A program made the translations under genes and the position numbers. The notes beneath the pieces were generated by a model. The model was not told the DNA's origin. It made no database searches and was given only the letters and a program-made list of their open reading frames with translations. From Sinosporangium siamense (GTDB taxonomy: Bacteria > Actinomycetota > Actinomycetes > Streptosporangiales > Streptosporangiaceae): DNA of 64,000 nucleotides. Location: contig NZ_BOOW01000020.1 in the NCBI RefSeq assembly GCF_016863435.1, positions 1 to 64,000 of the forward strand, given 5' to 3'. This document shows, one piece after another, positions 35,574 to 45,600 of the stretch. Within the stretch, counting starts at the first letter, position 1; each line of letters opens with the position of its first letter.

Positions 35574-35734
35574 GTCGCCCGGTGCCGGTCACCTTCGCTC
35601 CGCCGTACAGCCGGTCTCCCTGCGCGACGCGACGAAGCGCTGGTCGCCAGGAGATCCGAGGCCGCTGATTCGGGAATTCGGGGTGCCCCTCCGACCTCCG
35701 GGGGCCGTCAGGCCGGCGACCTCTTGGCGCCCGG

Positions 35735-36721
35735 CTAGCCGGCGGCCTGGTCGTACCGGTCGAGGGTGTCGTCCACCATCCGCAGCACCGTGTCGCGGTC
35801 GGTGATGCCGAACGCGCCGCCTAGGGCCGCGACCAGCTTGTCGAAGGGGTCGTCCATGGGCAGGCCGGGCAGGTCCCGCGCCAGCTCGGCCACCTCCCAC
35901 ATGCCGTCCTTCTCGGCCTGCGCGCCCCGGGTCCAGCCGTGGTTGACCGCGACCGAGCCGCCGCGGATCGACAGCACCTGCCCGGTGAGCGGGCAGTCCG
36001 CGCTGACCAGGTAGGCGGCGATGGGCGCGGTCGTGGCGGGGTGCTGCGGATCGAACGCCCCGGGCTGCGACTCCTGGATGCCCGGCACGCCTGCCGTAAG
36101 CCGGGTGCGGACCATGGACGGTGAAACGCAGTTCACGCGCACGCCGTATCTCCGGAGCTCCAAGGCGTTGACCAGGGTCATCGCGGCGACCGCGGCGTTG
36201 CCCGCCGCATAAGAGGTCTGGGTGGGCAGCGGGTTGAGCAGGCCCGAGCCCGAGGCCGTGTTGACGATGGCCCGGTCGGCGCGCACACCCGCCACATGCC
36301 GTTCGCGCCAGTAGTGCGCCGCCCAGCGGCTGACCGCGAAAGTGCCCCTGAGCTTTACTGCGAGGACGTCGTCGAAGTCGGCCGCGTCCATGACGGCCAG
36401 GGGCGCGTTGCGCTCGACCGCCGCGTTGTTGACCACCGCGTGCAGGTCGCCGAACGTCGAGACGGCGGTGTCCACCATGCGCCGGGCGTCGTCCCAGTCC
36501 GCCACACTGCCGGTGTCGGCGATCGCGCGGCCACCCCGCGCGACGATCTCATTCACCACGGCGGCGGCCACACCGTCGTCGTGACCGCTGCCGTCGACGG
36601 CGACACCCGGGTCGTTGACCACGACGCTCGCGCCCTCGGCCGCGAACAGCAGCGCCTCTTCCCTGCCGATGCCGCGTCCCGCCCCGGTGATCAGGACGAC
36701 CCGCCCGTCGAGTGCTCCCAT
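35735..36721 (-). CDS. SDR-family protein with a substituted catalytic lysine
   Basis: A 328-residue SDR with an extra C-terminal domain of about 80 residues, like N-terminal parts of peroxisomal MFE-2. Cofactor motif TGAGRGIGREEA, NNAAVERN, and INTASGSG-type Ser are present. The expected YxxxK reads Tyr-Ala-Ala-Gly-Asn (codons TAT GCG GCG GGC AAC), so the catalytic Lys is Asn. The protein is otherwise complete. Activity may be lost or altered. ATG 36721 has GGAAGGAAG before it and is preferred to the frame start at 36745. A 38-base palindrome lies just upstream. Confidence 0.82.
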   Translation of the reverse strand: MGALDGRVVLITGAGRGIGREEALLFAAEGASVVVNDPGVAVDGSGHDDGVAAAVVNEIVARGGRAIADTGSVADWDDARRMVDTAVSTFGDLHAVVNNAAVERNAPLAVMDAADFDDVLAVKLRGTFAVSRWAAHYWRERHVAGVRADRAIVNTASGSGLLNPLPTQTSYAAGNAAVAAMTLVNALELRRYGVRVNCVSPSMVRTRLTAGVPGIQESQPGAFDPQHPATTAPIAAYLVSADCPLTGQVLSIRGGSVAVNHGWTRGAQAEKDGMWEVAELARDLPGLPMDDPFDKLVAALGGAFGITDRDTVLRMVDDTLDRYDQAAG

Positions 36722-36746
36722 GTGCGACTTCCTTCCGCGTGGCAAC

Positions 36747-36784
36747 TGACTACATCGACTGTATCAATACAGTCAATGTAGTCA
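36747..36784. promoter_or_regulatory. 38-base palindromic operator upstream of the variant SDR
   Basis: Two 18-base arms (36747-36764 and 36767-36784) pair with a single mismatch across a CA centre; each arm begins or ends with TGACTACAT/ATGTAGTCA. It lies 25-60 bases upstream of the SDR start. It is unrelated to the ATCGACCGCT operators, so this gene has its own regulator, not found in the window. Confidence 0.75.
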
Positions 36785-37110
36785 AAGCCGCCGACCTCCA
36801 CGCCGTACAGGTGATCCACCACCGACCCGTACCTCCGGGACAGCGGCCCGTACCCGCCACCCGCGAAATGCCCGCCGGCCTCCACCTCCGGGCAACCGCC
36901 CCCGGGGATCGTCACGCCCCACCCCTTGAACAGCGTCCGATACACATGCCCGAGGGGGGCTCCTGGCTGTACGGCGAAAGCCCGCCGGCCGGCGTCGTAG
37001 CCGACGGCGTCCATCGGGGAGAGGTCGAGCAGCATCCGCACCGCCGGGTCGGCGGTGAAGTTCTCGAAGCAGTGCCCCCCGCTGCCTCTCAATCCGTGAG
37101 CAAGGAACAC
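36785..37110 (-). pseudogene. Remnant of an FAD-linked (berberine-bridge-type) oxidase
   Basis: About 100 residues match the FAD-binding domain of this family: GGHCFENF, AFAVQPGAPLGHVYRTL, WGVTIPGGGCPEV and GGHFAGGGYGPLSRRYG. The start of the enzyme, its substrate domain and the rest (normally some 450 residues) are absent. The coding sense stops where the 38-base operator begins. The remnant is not frameshifted internally. Confidence 0.75.
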
Positions 37111-37193
37111 ATCCGTCTATCTCATGAGTCGGTGGTGGAACCCTTTGCCCCTCCGACCGGTTGATCCACCCCACCGATCGGATGACCGGCGGC

Positions 37194-37213
37194 GCTCCCC
37201 ACCGGTGGGGAGC
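37194..37213. repeat. Perfect 20-base palindrome
   Basis: GCTCCCCACCGGTGGGGAGC lies between the oxidase remnant and the terminator of the 781-residue gene. It may be a second terminator or a protein site. Confidence 0.5.
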
Positions 37214-37291
37214 AGGTGGTGAAAGCCTGCGGCCGGGGTGCCCTACGGGAGTGGGCGCCCGACCGCATGGCCCGGAAACGGGATGGGACTG

Positions 37292-37320
37292 CCGTAGGGG
37301 CCGCCGAGCGGCCCCTACGG
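37292..37320 (-). terminator. Terminator of the toxin-like operon
   Basis: Arms 37292-37304 and 37308-37320 pair perfectly over 13 bases with a 3-base loop, directly after the stop of the 781-residue gene. Confidence 0.85.
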
Positions 37321-39666
37321 TCACTTCCAAAGTCTGCGGACCCTCGTGTCCTCGTCGTCGCGGATTTTCATGATCGTGCTTCCTAAGGCCTTGGCCTTGA
37401 GCTTGCCGTCGGCGAGGCCCCGGGCCTTCGCCGTCAGGTCGTCGATGACCGCTCTTGCGGCGTCCTCCACCTCCGGATAGTCCGTCCACGACGGAGTGGA
37501 GTCGGCCGGGTCGGCATCGGGGTCGGCCATCACGATGTCGTCGAGGATGTCGGTGAGGGATTGTGCGGCCTTCTCCATCGCCTCGGTCGTCGAGGCGACG
37601 TCGTCGCCGTCCAACTCCTTGACCTTCAGGTCGATGGCGGCCTGGAGGGACTCCTTGTCGAACTGGCTCTTCTTCCTCCCTCCGCTCCTTTCGCCGTGGC
37701 CCGCGCGGTCGCCGGCGTCGACGGTGGCATAGGGCAGGAGGTTCCTGAAGGACAGGTAAGCCTTGATCGACTCTTCGGGCGACCTGGCGGCCATGACGTT
37801 CGCCGCCGCGTTGAAGACGGCCGACAATTGCCCGCCGTCCAGTTGCTCGGCGGGGAGCAGCGAGGCGAGCCCCCTCAGCGGGGCGCCTTTGAGATCGGCG
37901 GCCACCTCTTTGGCGATCTGCTTCGTGATCTCGCCCTTCTTGCTCTTGGCCACCAGCCTCTTCACCGCGTCGACCTCGTCCACCCACGCCGTCGTATGAG
38001 AGCCCATGCCGGCCACGCCGTACGGCGCGGCGGCCCTGCCCACGATGACAAGCTCGTCGCCGCGGAAGGAGACGACGAGGCTCTCGGTGCTGGAGTCGGC
38101 CACCCACTTGCTGTCGGCGGCCGGGGTCGGACGCGGCCCGAGAGTGGCGTGCAGAGCCGCGACGCGTTCGCCCAGTTTTTCGATCGCGTCGTCCTCCGCC
38201 TCCATGCCTTTGTCGGCCGCCAGGTATCTCTTGAGCATGCCGACGGCGGCACCGGCGGCGTCGGTCGGGCGGTCCTTGTCCGCCGCGTCGAACGTGAGGA
38301 ACTCCGACTCCTTGACGGCGTTGGGATAGGCCTCGGCCACTGCCGTCTGGTGGTCGTAGAGCAGGCGGGCGAGGATGAGAGCACTTTCCTCACGCGCATT
38401 GTCCGCATCGCCGACCAGCCAGTTCTTCAGCTCTTTCAGACCGTCGGACGACTGCTTCAGGTCCGCATGAGGCCTCATCAGCGACGAGGTGCCGACAGCC
38501 GTCTTGCCGAGTGTCAGGTCCGATAACGTGTTCAGGGTCTGCTTGATCTGGGTGGGCATTTCGCGGATCTTGGCGTACTCGCTGGTGCTCAGAGTCCCCG
38601 AGAGCTTCTCGGCCTTGTCCTTTAGTTTCATCACTTTCGCGTTGAACGCGGAGATATCGCCGCCTACCGCGGTCGCCACTTGCACGCGCGAGGCACCGGG
38701 GGCGAGGAAGCCCGAGAGCAGCGCCTCCACTTCGCCCGACAAGGCCACGAGCTCGTCGATGTGACCCGAGATCTTCTCCATCTTCTTCGGCGAGACCGCG
38801 CGGTCGGCCGCCGCCTCGCGGACCGCGGCCTCCGTCGAGAACAACCCCCACAGGTTCTCGCGCGCCGTCTCCCGCTCGGTCGACGAGAGGGCCGTCCCCG
38901 GGTTGCTCTCGATCTCCAGCACCTCGGCGCGTGCCGAGCCCTCCCCCGCCCCCTTCGAACCGGTCTGGCTCCCCGCCGGCACCGTGGCATAGGGCAGGAA
39001 GTTGAGGTAGGCGAGGTGGTAGCCCATCGCCTCGGACAGCAGGCCGGGTGCGCGGGCGGCGGCCTCCCGGCTCGCCTCATCGATCAGCGGCCTGTTGAGC
39101 GCGTCCGCCGCCTGCTTCAACAGGCTGTCCACCTGATGGGCATAGTGTTCGAGGGAGCCCTGGCGGTTCTCCTGGTCGTCGAAGTCCAGTGTCTTCCACA
39201 GCTTCATGCCGGGTGACCCGTCGTCGGACATCCATGCCTGCGCCCTGCGCTGCTTCTCGTGCAGCAGCCCCACCGCCTCCTTGACCGGCTTGTCGTAGAG
39301 AAGGGAGTGCACGGAGTCGACGACGCTTGCCCAGGAGCCGGTGTGGTCGCCCATCTTGCCGCCGATGAGCGGCGACGGCGTGCGCTGACGGCCGAAGGCA
39401 ATGCTCTTGATCTTGTCGCCCTTGACGGCGACGTATGGCACGAGCTGGACCTTCTTGCCCGCAGGCAGTCCTCGCGGCTCGATCGAGAAAGCTCGCGGGC
39501 CCCGTGGGGCGGGAGGCCACGTGGGGCCGGGGTCCGCGGGCCTCGAATGGGGACGCTTCGCCTTGCTCGCCTTGAGCGAGGTCGGCGAGCCGGCGCGGCT
39601 TCCAGACGGACGGCTGTAGATCGACTTCGTACGGGCCTTGATCTTTTTCTTCTTGTCTTTGGGCAT
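37321..39666 (-). CDS. 781-residue protein of unknown function, internally duplicated, partner of the giant Tc-like protein
   Basis: No family recognised. The first 45 residues are very basic (MPKDKKKKIKARTK), then Pro-rich. Two diverged copies of one unit are visible. In the first, KMGDHTGSWASVVDSVHSLL (about 104) is followed at about 221 by LNFLPYATVPAG. In the second, GMGSHTTAWVDEVDAVKRLV (about 550) is followed about 90 residues later by LSFRNLLPYATVDAG. Between and after them lie long helical stretches. There is no signal peptide and no transmembrane span. The ATG lies 14 bases after the stop of the giant gene, with GAGGCAGG before it, so the two are one operon. A role as cargo or chaperone of the Tc-like protein is a guess. 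Confidence 0.75.
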   Translation of the reverse strand: MPKDKKKKIKARTKSIYSRPSGSRAGSPTSLKASKAKRPHSRPADPGPTWPPAPRGPRAFSIEPRGLPAGKKVQLVPYVAVKGDKIKSIAFGRQRTPSPLIGGKMGDHTGSWASVVDSVHSLLYDKPVKEAVGLLHEKQRRAQAWMSDDGSPGMKLWKTLDFDDQENRQGSLEHYAHQVDSLLKQAADALNRPLIDEASREAAARAPGLLSEAMGYHLAYLNFLPYATVPAGSQTGSKGAGEGSARAEVLEIESNPGTALSSTERETARENLWGLFSTEAAVREAAADRAVSPKKMEKISGHIDELVALSGEVEALLSGFLAPGASRVQVATAVGGDISAFNAKVMKLKDKAEKLSGTLSTSEYAKIREMPTQIKQTLNTLSDLTLGKTAVGTSSLMRPHADLKQSSDGLKELKNWLVGDADNAREESALILARLLYDHQTAVAEAYPNAVKESEFLTFDAADKDRPTDAAGAAVGMLKRYLAADKGMEAEDDAIEKLGERVAALHATLGPRPTPAADSKWVADSSTESLVVSFRGDELVIVGRAAAPYGVAGMGSHTTAWVDEVDAVKRLVAKSKKGEITKQIAKEVAADLKGAPLRGLASLLPAEQLDGGQLSAVFNAAANVMAARSPEESIKAYLSFRNLLPYATVDAGDRAGHGERSGGRKKSQFDKESLQAAIDLKVKELDGDDVASTTEAMEKAAQSLTDILDDIVMADPDADPADSTPSWTDYPEVEDAARAVIDDLTAKARGLADGKLKAKALGSTIMKIRDDEDTRVRRLWK

Positions 39667-39680
39667 CGAGACCTGCCTCG

Positions 39681-42600
39681 TCAGGGGATCGCTCGGTAGA
39701 GCAGGATCAGGGTGAAGCCGGCGAGGGCGCTTGGGTCGCCGGCCGCCGTGAACCGCCACGGGCGCCCGCCCGCGGTCAGGCCGGGAGTCTGCACGAGCCG
39801 GCCCGCGGTCAGCGCGAGCCGGGCGTCGCCGTTCAGGAGGAAACGCGCGTTCCCTCCGGCTGTGCCGTACTGCGCGACGACCCCGGTGACCTGCCGTCCC
39901 GACATCGACGGGAACAGGGCGGGGGTGATCGGCAGCTCCAGTTCCGTGCCGCTCTCGGCGAAGGCGTCCCACGCGTCGGGGAACTGCGCGGCGACGTCGA
40001 GGAACAGCGCCGAAGGGTAGGGCTTGAGCATGCCGCGCACGGCCGTGGCGAAGGTGTCGCCGCCGTCCGAGGCGGTATACCGTACGATGATCACCACGTC
40101 GAGCAGCCCCGCCGGGGGACGACGTGTCTCCAGCCGCCATCGCGACACCGCGCCGGTGCCCTCGAACGGCAGATAGCGCGGGTCGTCGTAGCGCAGGTCG
40201 AACACGCCGCTGTCCTCGCGGCCCTCCTCGACCTCCGACAGCGCGATCCGCTGGCCGGGGCGCCAGTCGCCGCGCAGGTTCGCGGGCGGCAGGCCCTTGG
40301 GGTCGAGCAGATAGCGCACGGCCTTCGGGTCGGGTGACAACACGGTCTTGTTGTCGATCTGGGTGAGGGTCGCGTTGGCGGTGACGGGGCCGTCCGCGGT
40401 GATGAAGGCGACGCTCACCGTCTTGATCCGGCGCTGGTAGTGGCCGGGGAAGTCCCGGTCGAAGAGGGTCTCGGTGAGGGCGAACTCGCAGCGTCCGTCG
40501 TTCTTCAGCGCCAGCAGGGCGGGTGCGTCGAGGTGGAGCAGCGACACCTTCTTGGTGATCTCCATGCCCCGGCTGCCGGAGTCGAAGTAGGCCTGGTTGA
40601 GCCGGTCGAGGTCGAAGCCGAGCTGTTCGCCGGCGAGCAGGCCCTTGCGCCTTGAGTCCCAGTAGGTCCCCCTGATGACGCCGGGCGCCTTTCCGCGCTC
40701 GGCCTCGTAGGCGCGTTCGGCGGCGCGGGCCATGTCGAGGGCCATCCGGTAGGTCTGGAAGTAGATCCCAGAAACCTGCCCGACCATCCAGCCGTAGAGC
40801 TCGGGCCCGGTGAACTTGGAGGTGAGGAAGTCGGCGACGGCGGCCTGGTGGGCGATCTGCCGCTTGTGGATCTCCAGTTCGCGGCGCGCCGTCACGACCT
40901 GGAGTTCCGCGCTTGTGACCTGGTGGCCGATCTGCACGACGTCGGCGCGGCAGGTGTCGCGCTGGAACTCCCAGTCCTGTTCCTGGCGCTCCTGCTCGGC
41001 CCGCACTCCGAGCACCTCGCCGATTCCGCTGAAGCCCTCGCCGAAGGAGGAGGAGACCTCCGCGGCGGCCTCCAGGGCCTTGCTGACCTGTTCTCCGCCG
41101 ACCTCGCTGCCCATGATGAAGGGACCGAGCAGTGCCTGCGGAAAGCCCGCGGCGACCCCCGAGCCGATCCGCAGCCCGGCGGAGACGAACTGCGCGGCGG
41201 CACCCATCGCCATCATCGCCAGCTGCGCCTCCTGGAGCGGCGACATGCCGTCGTCGATGAGCTTCTGGTAGTACGCGACCCGGTTCTCTGCGGCGGTCCT
41301 AGCGTCGCGGAGCTCGGCGAGGCTCTCCTCGGCGATCTTGACCTCGGTCTCCTTGATCAACGTGGTCAGCGCGAGGATCTCGCCGTCCTGCCGGTTCTGC
41401 AGGCGCGTGAGCTCCTCGCTGTCGCGGCGGTCGATGACGTCGAGCAGCTGGCTGCCGAGCTGCTGGAGCCGGTCGGTCAGCTCGCGTGCCCGCTGGTAGA
41501 CGAAGTCGAACCGGTAGGCGGGCACGGGGCCGCCCGCAGCCGCGGCGAGGGCGTCGGCCGTGCCGCCCGAGGCCGCGCCCCGCACCAGCGCCATGACGTC
41601 GAGGGGCGGGTCGAACAGCGGCAGCGGACGGCTGATGCCCAGGAAGTCCAGCGATGCACGGATCTTGGTGAGCCGGTCCTCCACACGCGTCCAGTAGTCG
41701 AGGAGCTCGGGGTTGCCCGGCACGAAAAAGTAGGGGTTGGCGATGCCCGAGTGCACGATGTCGCCGTCGATCATCTTGCCGCCGGCGGTGAGGTGCGCGA
41801 CGTCCTCAGCCCCCGTGGCGTTGCCTGCGGGGGTGTACGGCGCGGCGGGGGGCAGCGTCGCGGGACCGAGCATCACGGGTCGGGGGCCGAGCAGGTCGTA
41901 GGCGTAGATGTAGAGCATCCGCGCCTCGTCGACCGTCTCGCTCGTGTACAGCTGGAACAGCATGTCGCCCCAGTCGAGCAGGTTGTCTATGTAGCCCATG
42001 ACCACGGCCCGCCGGTAGGCCTCGGGACGCAACGCGGCGATCGTGTGCGGGTGGTTTGGATCGTCGAGATATGCCTGGAGGAGTGCCTTCCCGTCTCCCA
42101 TGAGGTTGTACTGCCGGCGCAGCTGGCCGATCAGCTCCACACGTTCGCCGAGGCCCGCCACACCGGCGCCGGGGGGCATGGTGGCCAGCTTCCTCCTGAC
42201 CTCGTCGAGGCCGGTGTCCGCGAGGAGGTCGAGGTAGTCCAGCTCGGGCTTGGTGAGTTCGCGGACGTGGCGGAACGCGGGTGCGAGGGTCGCCAGTGCG
42301 GCGAGGATGGGCTCCAGCTCCGGCTGGACCGGATTCGGCCCCAGATCGGTGAGGTCCTGGCGGCATCCGGCGATGAGTGCGTCGACGTCGGCGGCGAGGA
42401 ACGGCAGGAACCGCCAGTAGCGGGTCAGCAGGCCCGGGTCGAAAACGTATTCATACCAGCGGCGGGCCTCCTCGAAGCGCTGGGCTCCGTTGAGCGCCTG
42501 CGCGATGAGAAGCGGCGCGTGGAAGAAGAGCTCCCAGTAGTACAGGCCGTTGGAGCTTTCGAAGTCCAGGTGCGCGCTGACCGGGATGTAGCTTCCAAGC

Positions 42601-45600
42601 TCCGGCCGGACCCGCACCGTCGTGGCGTTCGAGACGGTGGTGCTGAAGGCAGGCAACTCGTCCAGTTCCTGGGTGCTCGGGTCGAGCAGCGCGTCCAAAC
42701 CTCCGGCGAGCAGACGCCGGTTCAGCTCGGAAGCCGTGCTCGAGGTCAGCCGGATCACCTGGATGGGCAGCGTGGCGATCTCATAGGGGCGCGAAACGGT
42801 GTCGCCGAGCGGGTAGCGGGCGTACTTCGGTCCGAGGAAGAAGAACAACTTCGTGTCGCTCTCGAACAGTCCGTTGAACCGGCCGGGGAACCCGTCGGGC
42901 ACCCCGCGCCAGTTGCCCTCGTAAGGCAGCAACGTGAGGTCGGCGTCGGGTTCCCAGTTGCGGGGGACGCGGGCATACCCGGAGGGGGTGAACGCGTACA
43001 GCAGGTTCCCGCGCGGGAACACGCCGCGGATCGCCCGCCTCACGGGTTTCGGATAGCCCGCGTCGATGCATTCGGGAATCGTCGTTCTGTCATCGGGGAG
43101 GGTGTACCGGACGTACTCCCTTGGTCCGACGAGAAAGAGCTTGCCGTCGACGATGTAGGACGCCGTGACCGCCCCGCTCCGGCCGAACTCGGTGGGAACC
43201 CGGCCGAGGTCGCGCGTGGCGAATCTCTCGTTCAGTCCGTTCAATGTGTACGTGCCGCGGGTGTTGTCGAAGGAGAGCAAGGTCGAGCCGATCCGCAGCT
43301 CGGGCCCCGGCTTGGCCTGTTCGGGCACACCGTCCCTGTTGCCGGCGAGCGCGAGGGGCTGGGAGGCCGTTGTGAGGTCGGCGGCCAGCCGCACGTACTT
43401 GTCGCCAAAGACGACGAACACATCGCCGCCGGACTGGTGGACTCGCTGCACACCGACGTTGGAGGGCACCTTCCACTTCGATTCCGCCGACTGGCGAGTG
43501 AGGAGGTCGGCCGAGGTGACGAACCCGTTGCTCGCCCGCTCGTAGAACACCTCGACGCCGTTGGGGATGGTGAACGCCACATCGACCCGGTCCCAGCGCG
43601 GCGGCAGTCCGTCGGCGTTGCCCCGGATCTTCTTGGGGTAACCGGGGTCGAGGTCGCCGAGCGGCACCGTCGCCTGGTAGCGGTAGTAGTCCGCACCGGC
43701 GAACAGGTAGAGCCGACCGCCTCGGACCACGCCGGCGTCGACGACACCGGTGCGCCACAGGGAGGTGTCGATGATGCCGAACCTCGTGCCGGTCGGTTTC
43801 CGGTTCTGATTGGGCGCGGCCTTGCCGGGGGGAACGGCGATGTACTGTCCGGCGCCGGCGTCGAAGAAGTAGAGGGTTCCGTCCCCGAGGCGGAATGCGG
43901 CGTCGACCTGACTCCACGTGGTGGGCAGCTGGTCTTGATTGCCGGCATACGGCAGCGGGGGCTCGGCGGCGCCTTCGTCGGCGATGGGCCTGCACAGGAA
44001 GCTTCCGCCCTTGTGGTCCACGCTGAACCAGCGGCCGTCCTGATAGTCCGCCGGCGCGTTGAACCGGACGACCTGGCCCTCTCTGATCGCCGTCTCGGGG
44101 GGTTCGGCGAACACGCGCTCGAGGTCGGCGGGCTGGGCCGGGGCGACGGTCGTCGTGGCGGTCAGTCCGTACATCTCGGGGGTGAGGGAGAGGGCCGACT
44201 TCACGAAACTCAGATCCCAGCGTCCCGCCGAGGGGAAGGTGATGGCGACATAGCTGCACTGCACGACGACGGAGTCGTGCTCTCCCCCGCCGACGTCCGG
44301 CACGTGACGCGACGCCTGCACGGCCAGGTCGACGCCGAAGATCAGACCTTCGAGCTCCTTGTTCGCGTCGGGGTCGGCGATCTGCGCGGCCTTGACGTCG
44401 GGGTCGGTCTCCTCGATCTTGGCGTCGAGCACCTGCGCCGGCACCCACTCGCCGTTGAGGTTGAGGAACGAGTAGTAGATCTTCACCCGGAAGAGCGGCG
44501 GCGGCGTGCTGACGTCTTGGCGCCCGTCTGCGCCGTCCTTGACGACGACGGTTGACTTGGACGGGTCCTCCTTCGGGACGGGCTCCACGACCGACCAGAA
44601 GACGAACACCCGGCCGAAGGCGTGCACCGGGTGGACCCGGTCGGCGTCGATCTGCACGTCCACCTTCAACCAGGGATCCCAGGTGGCCGACAGTTTGCCA
44701 CCGTCGCGGAACTCGGCGGAGCGGTAGTAGTAGCGGCGCGGCTCGGTGCGGGTGCGCCCGAACAGCACGAGCCGCCGCACCCCGGGCGCGGCCCCGTCGG
44801 GGTTCCAGACGTAGCCGCCCGCGATCGCCAGCCGGGAGACCTCGGTGTACTCGTCGAGGTAGCGCTTGTAGGCGGCCTGGACGGTCGCGTCGGTGATGTC
44901 GCCCTGGAGCAGGTCGTCCTTCAGCGCGGCGAACGCCGGGGTCTGGCGGGTCCGCAGGTCGGGCCGCAGGTAGTTCTCCGGATAGAGGAAGACCTTGCGG
45001 TTGACCTCCCAGGTCCGGTAGCTGCGCATCCAGCTCCACCATTTGCGAAGCCGGGCGCGCACCTCCTCCTCGGGGCCGGAGCCGGCAGGCAGGGTGACGC
45101 TCTCCAGGCCGAGCAGATAGCGCTGGAGGTAGAGCTGCGTGGCGGCGATGGCCTCGCGGACCCGCGAGGCCCTGCCCTCACCCCCCATGTCCACGTCGAT
45201 GTAGTACTGCTCGTAAAGGTCGCGCGAGCTGCCGTGCTGCGGGGTGAGCCGGGCGACGAGCGCGTCGCGCTTGAGCACGTTCAACCGGTCGCGCAGGCGG
45301 TCCGACACCGCCCGCCACTCCTGTGCGGCGGTGCGCCGTTCGAGCACGGCGTGCAGCGCCGTGGCGGCCCCGTCGAGATCGGGGGCGGCGCCGAACGCCT
45401 TCGCCCAGACGCCATGCAACTCGGGGAGGTCGCTGCCGATCTTGCCTGCCGCGGTGAACAGGTCCACCAGGGTCAGCAGGAACTCGATCTCGAACAGGTT
45501 CTCCTCGCGGGTGTCGGCCCGCAGCAGGCCCATGTTGCGCCGGGCCCACCGCACCTCGTCGAGGTCCCGCCCGAACGTCTCGGCCAGGTAGGCGTAGGGG

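Noticed and set aside
40848..44555. 1235-codon plus-strand reading frame
   Set aside because: Antisense shadow of the giant TcA-like gene. The minus-strand frame has clear family motifs; this one has none.
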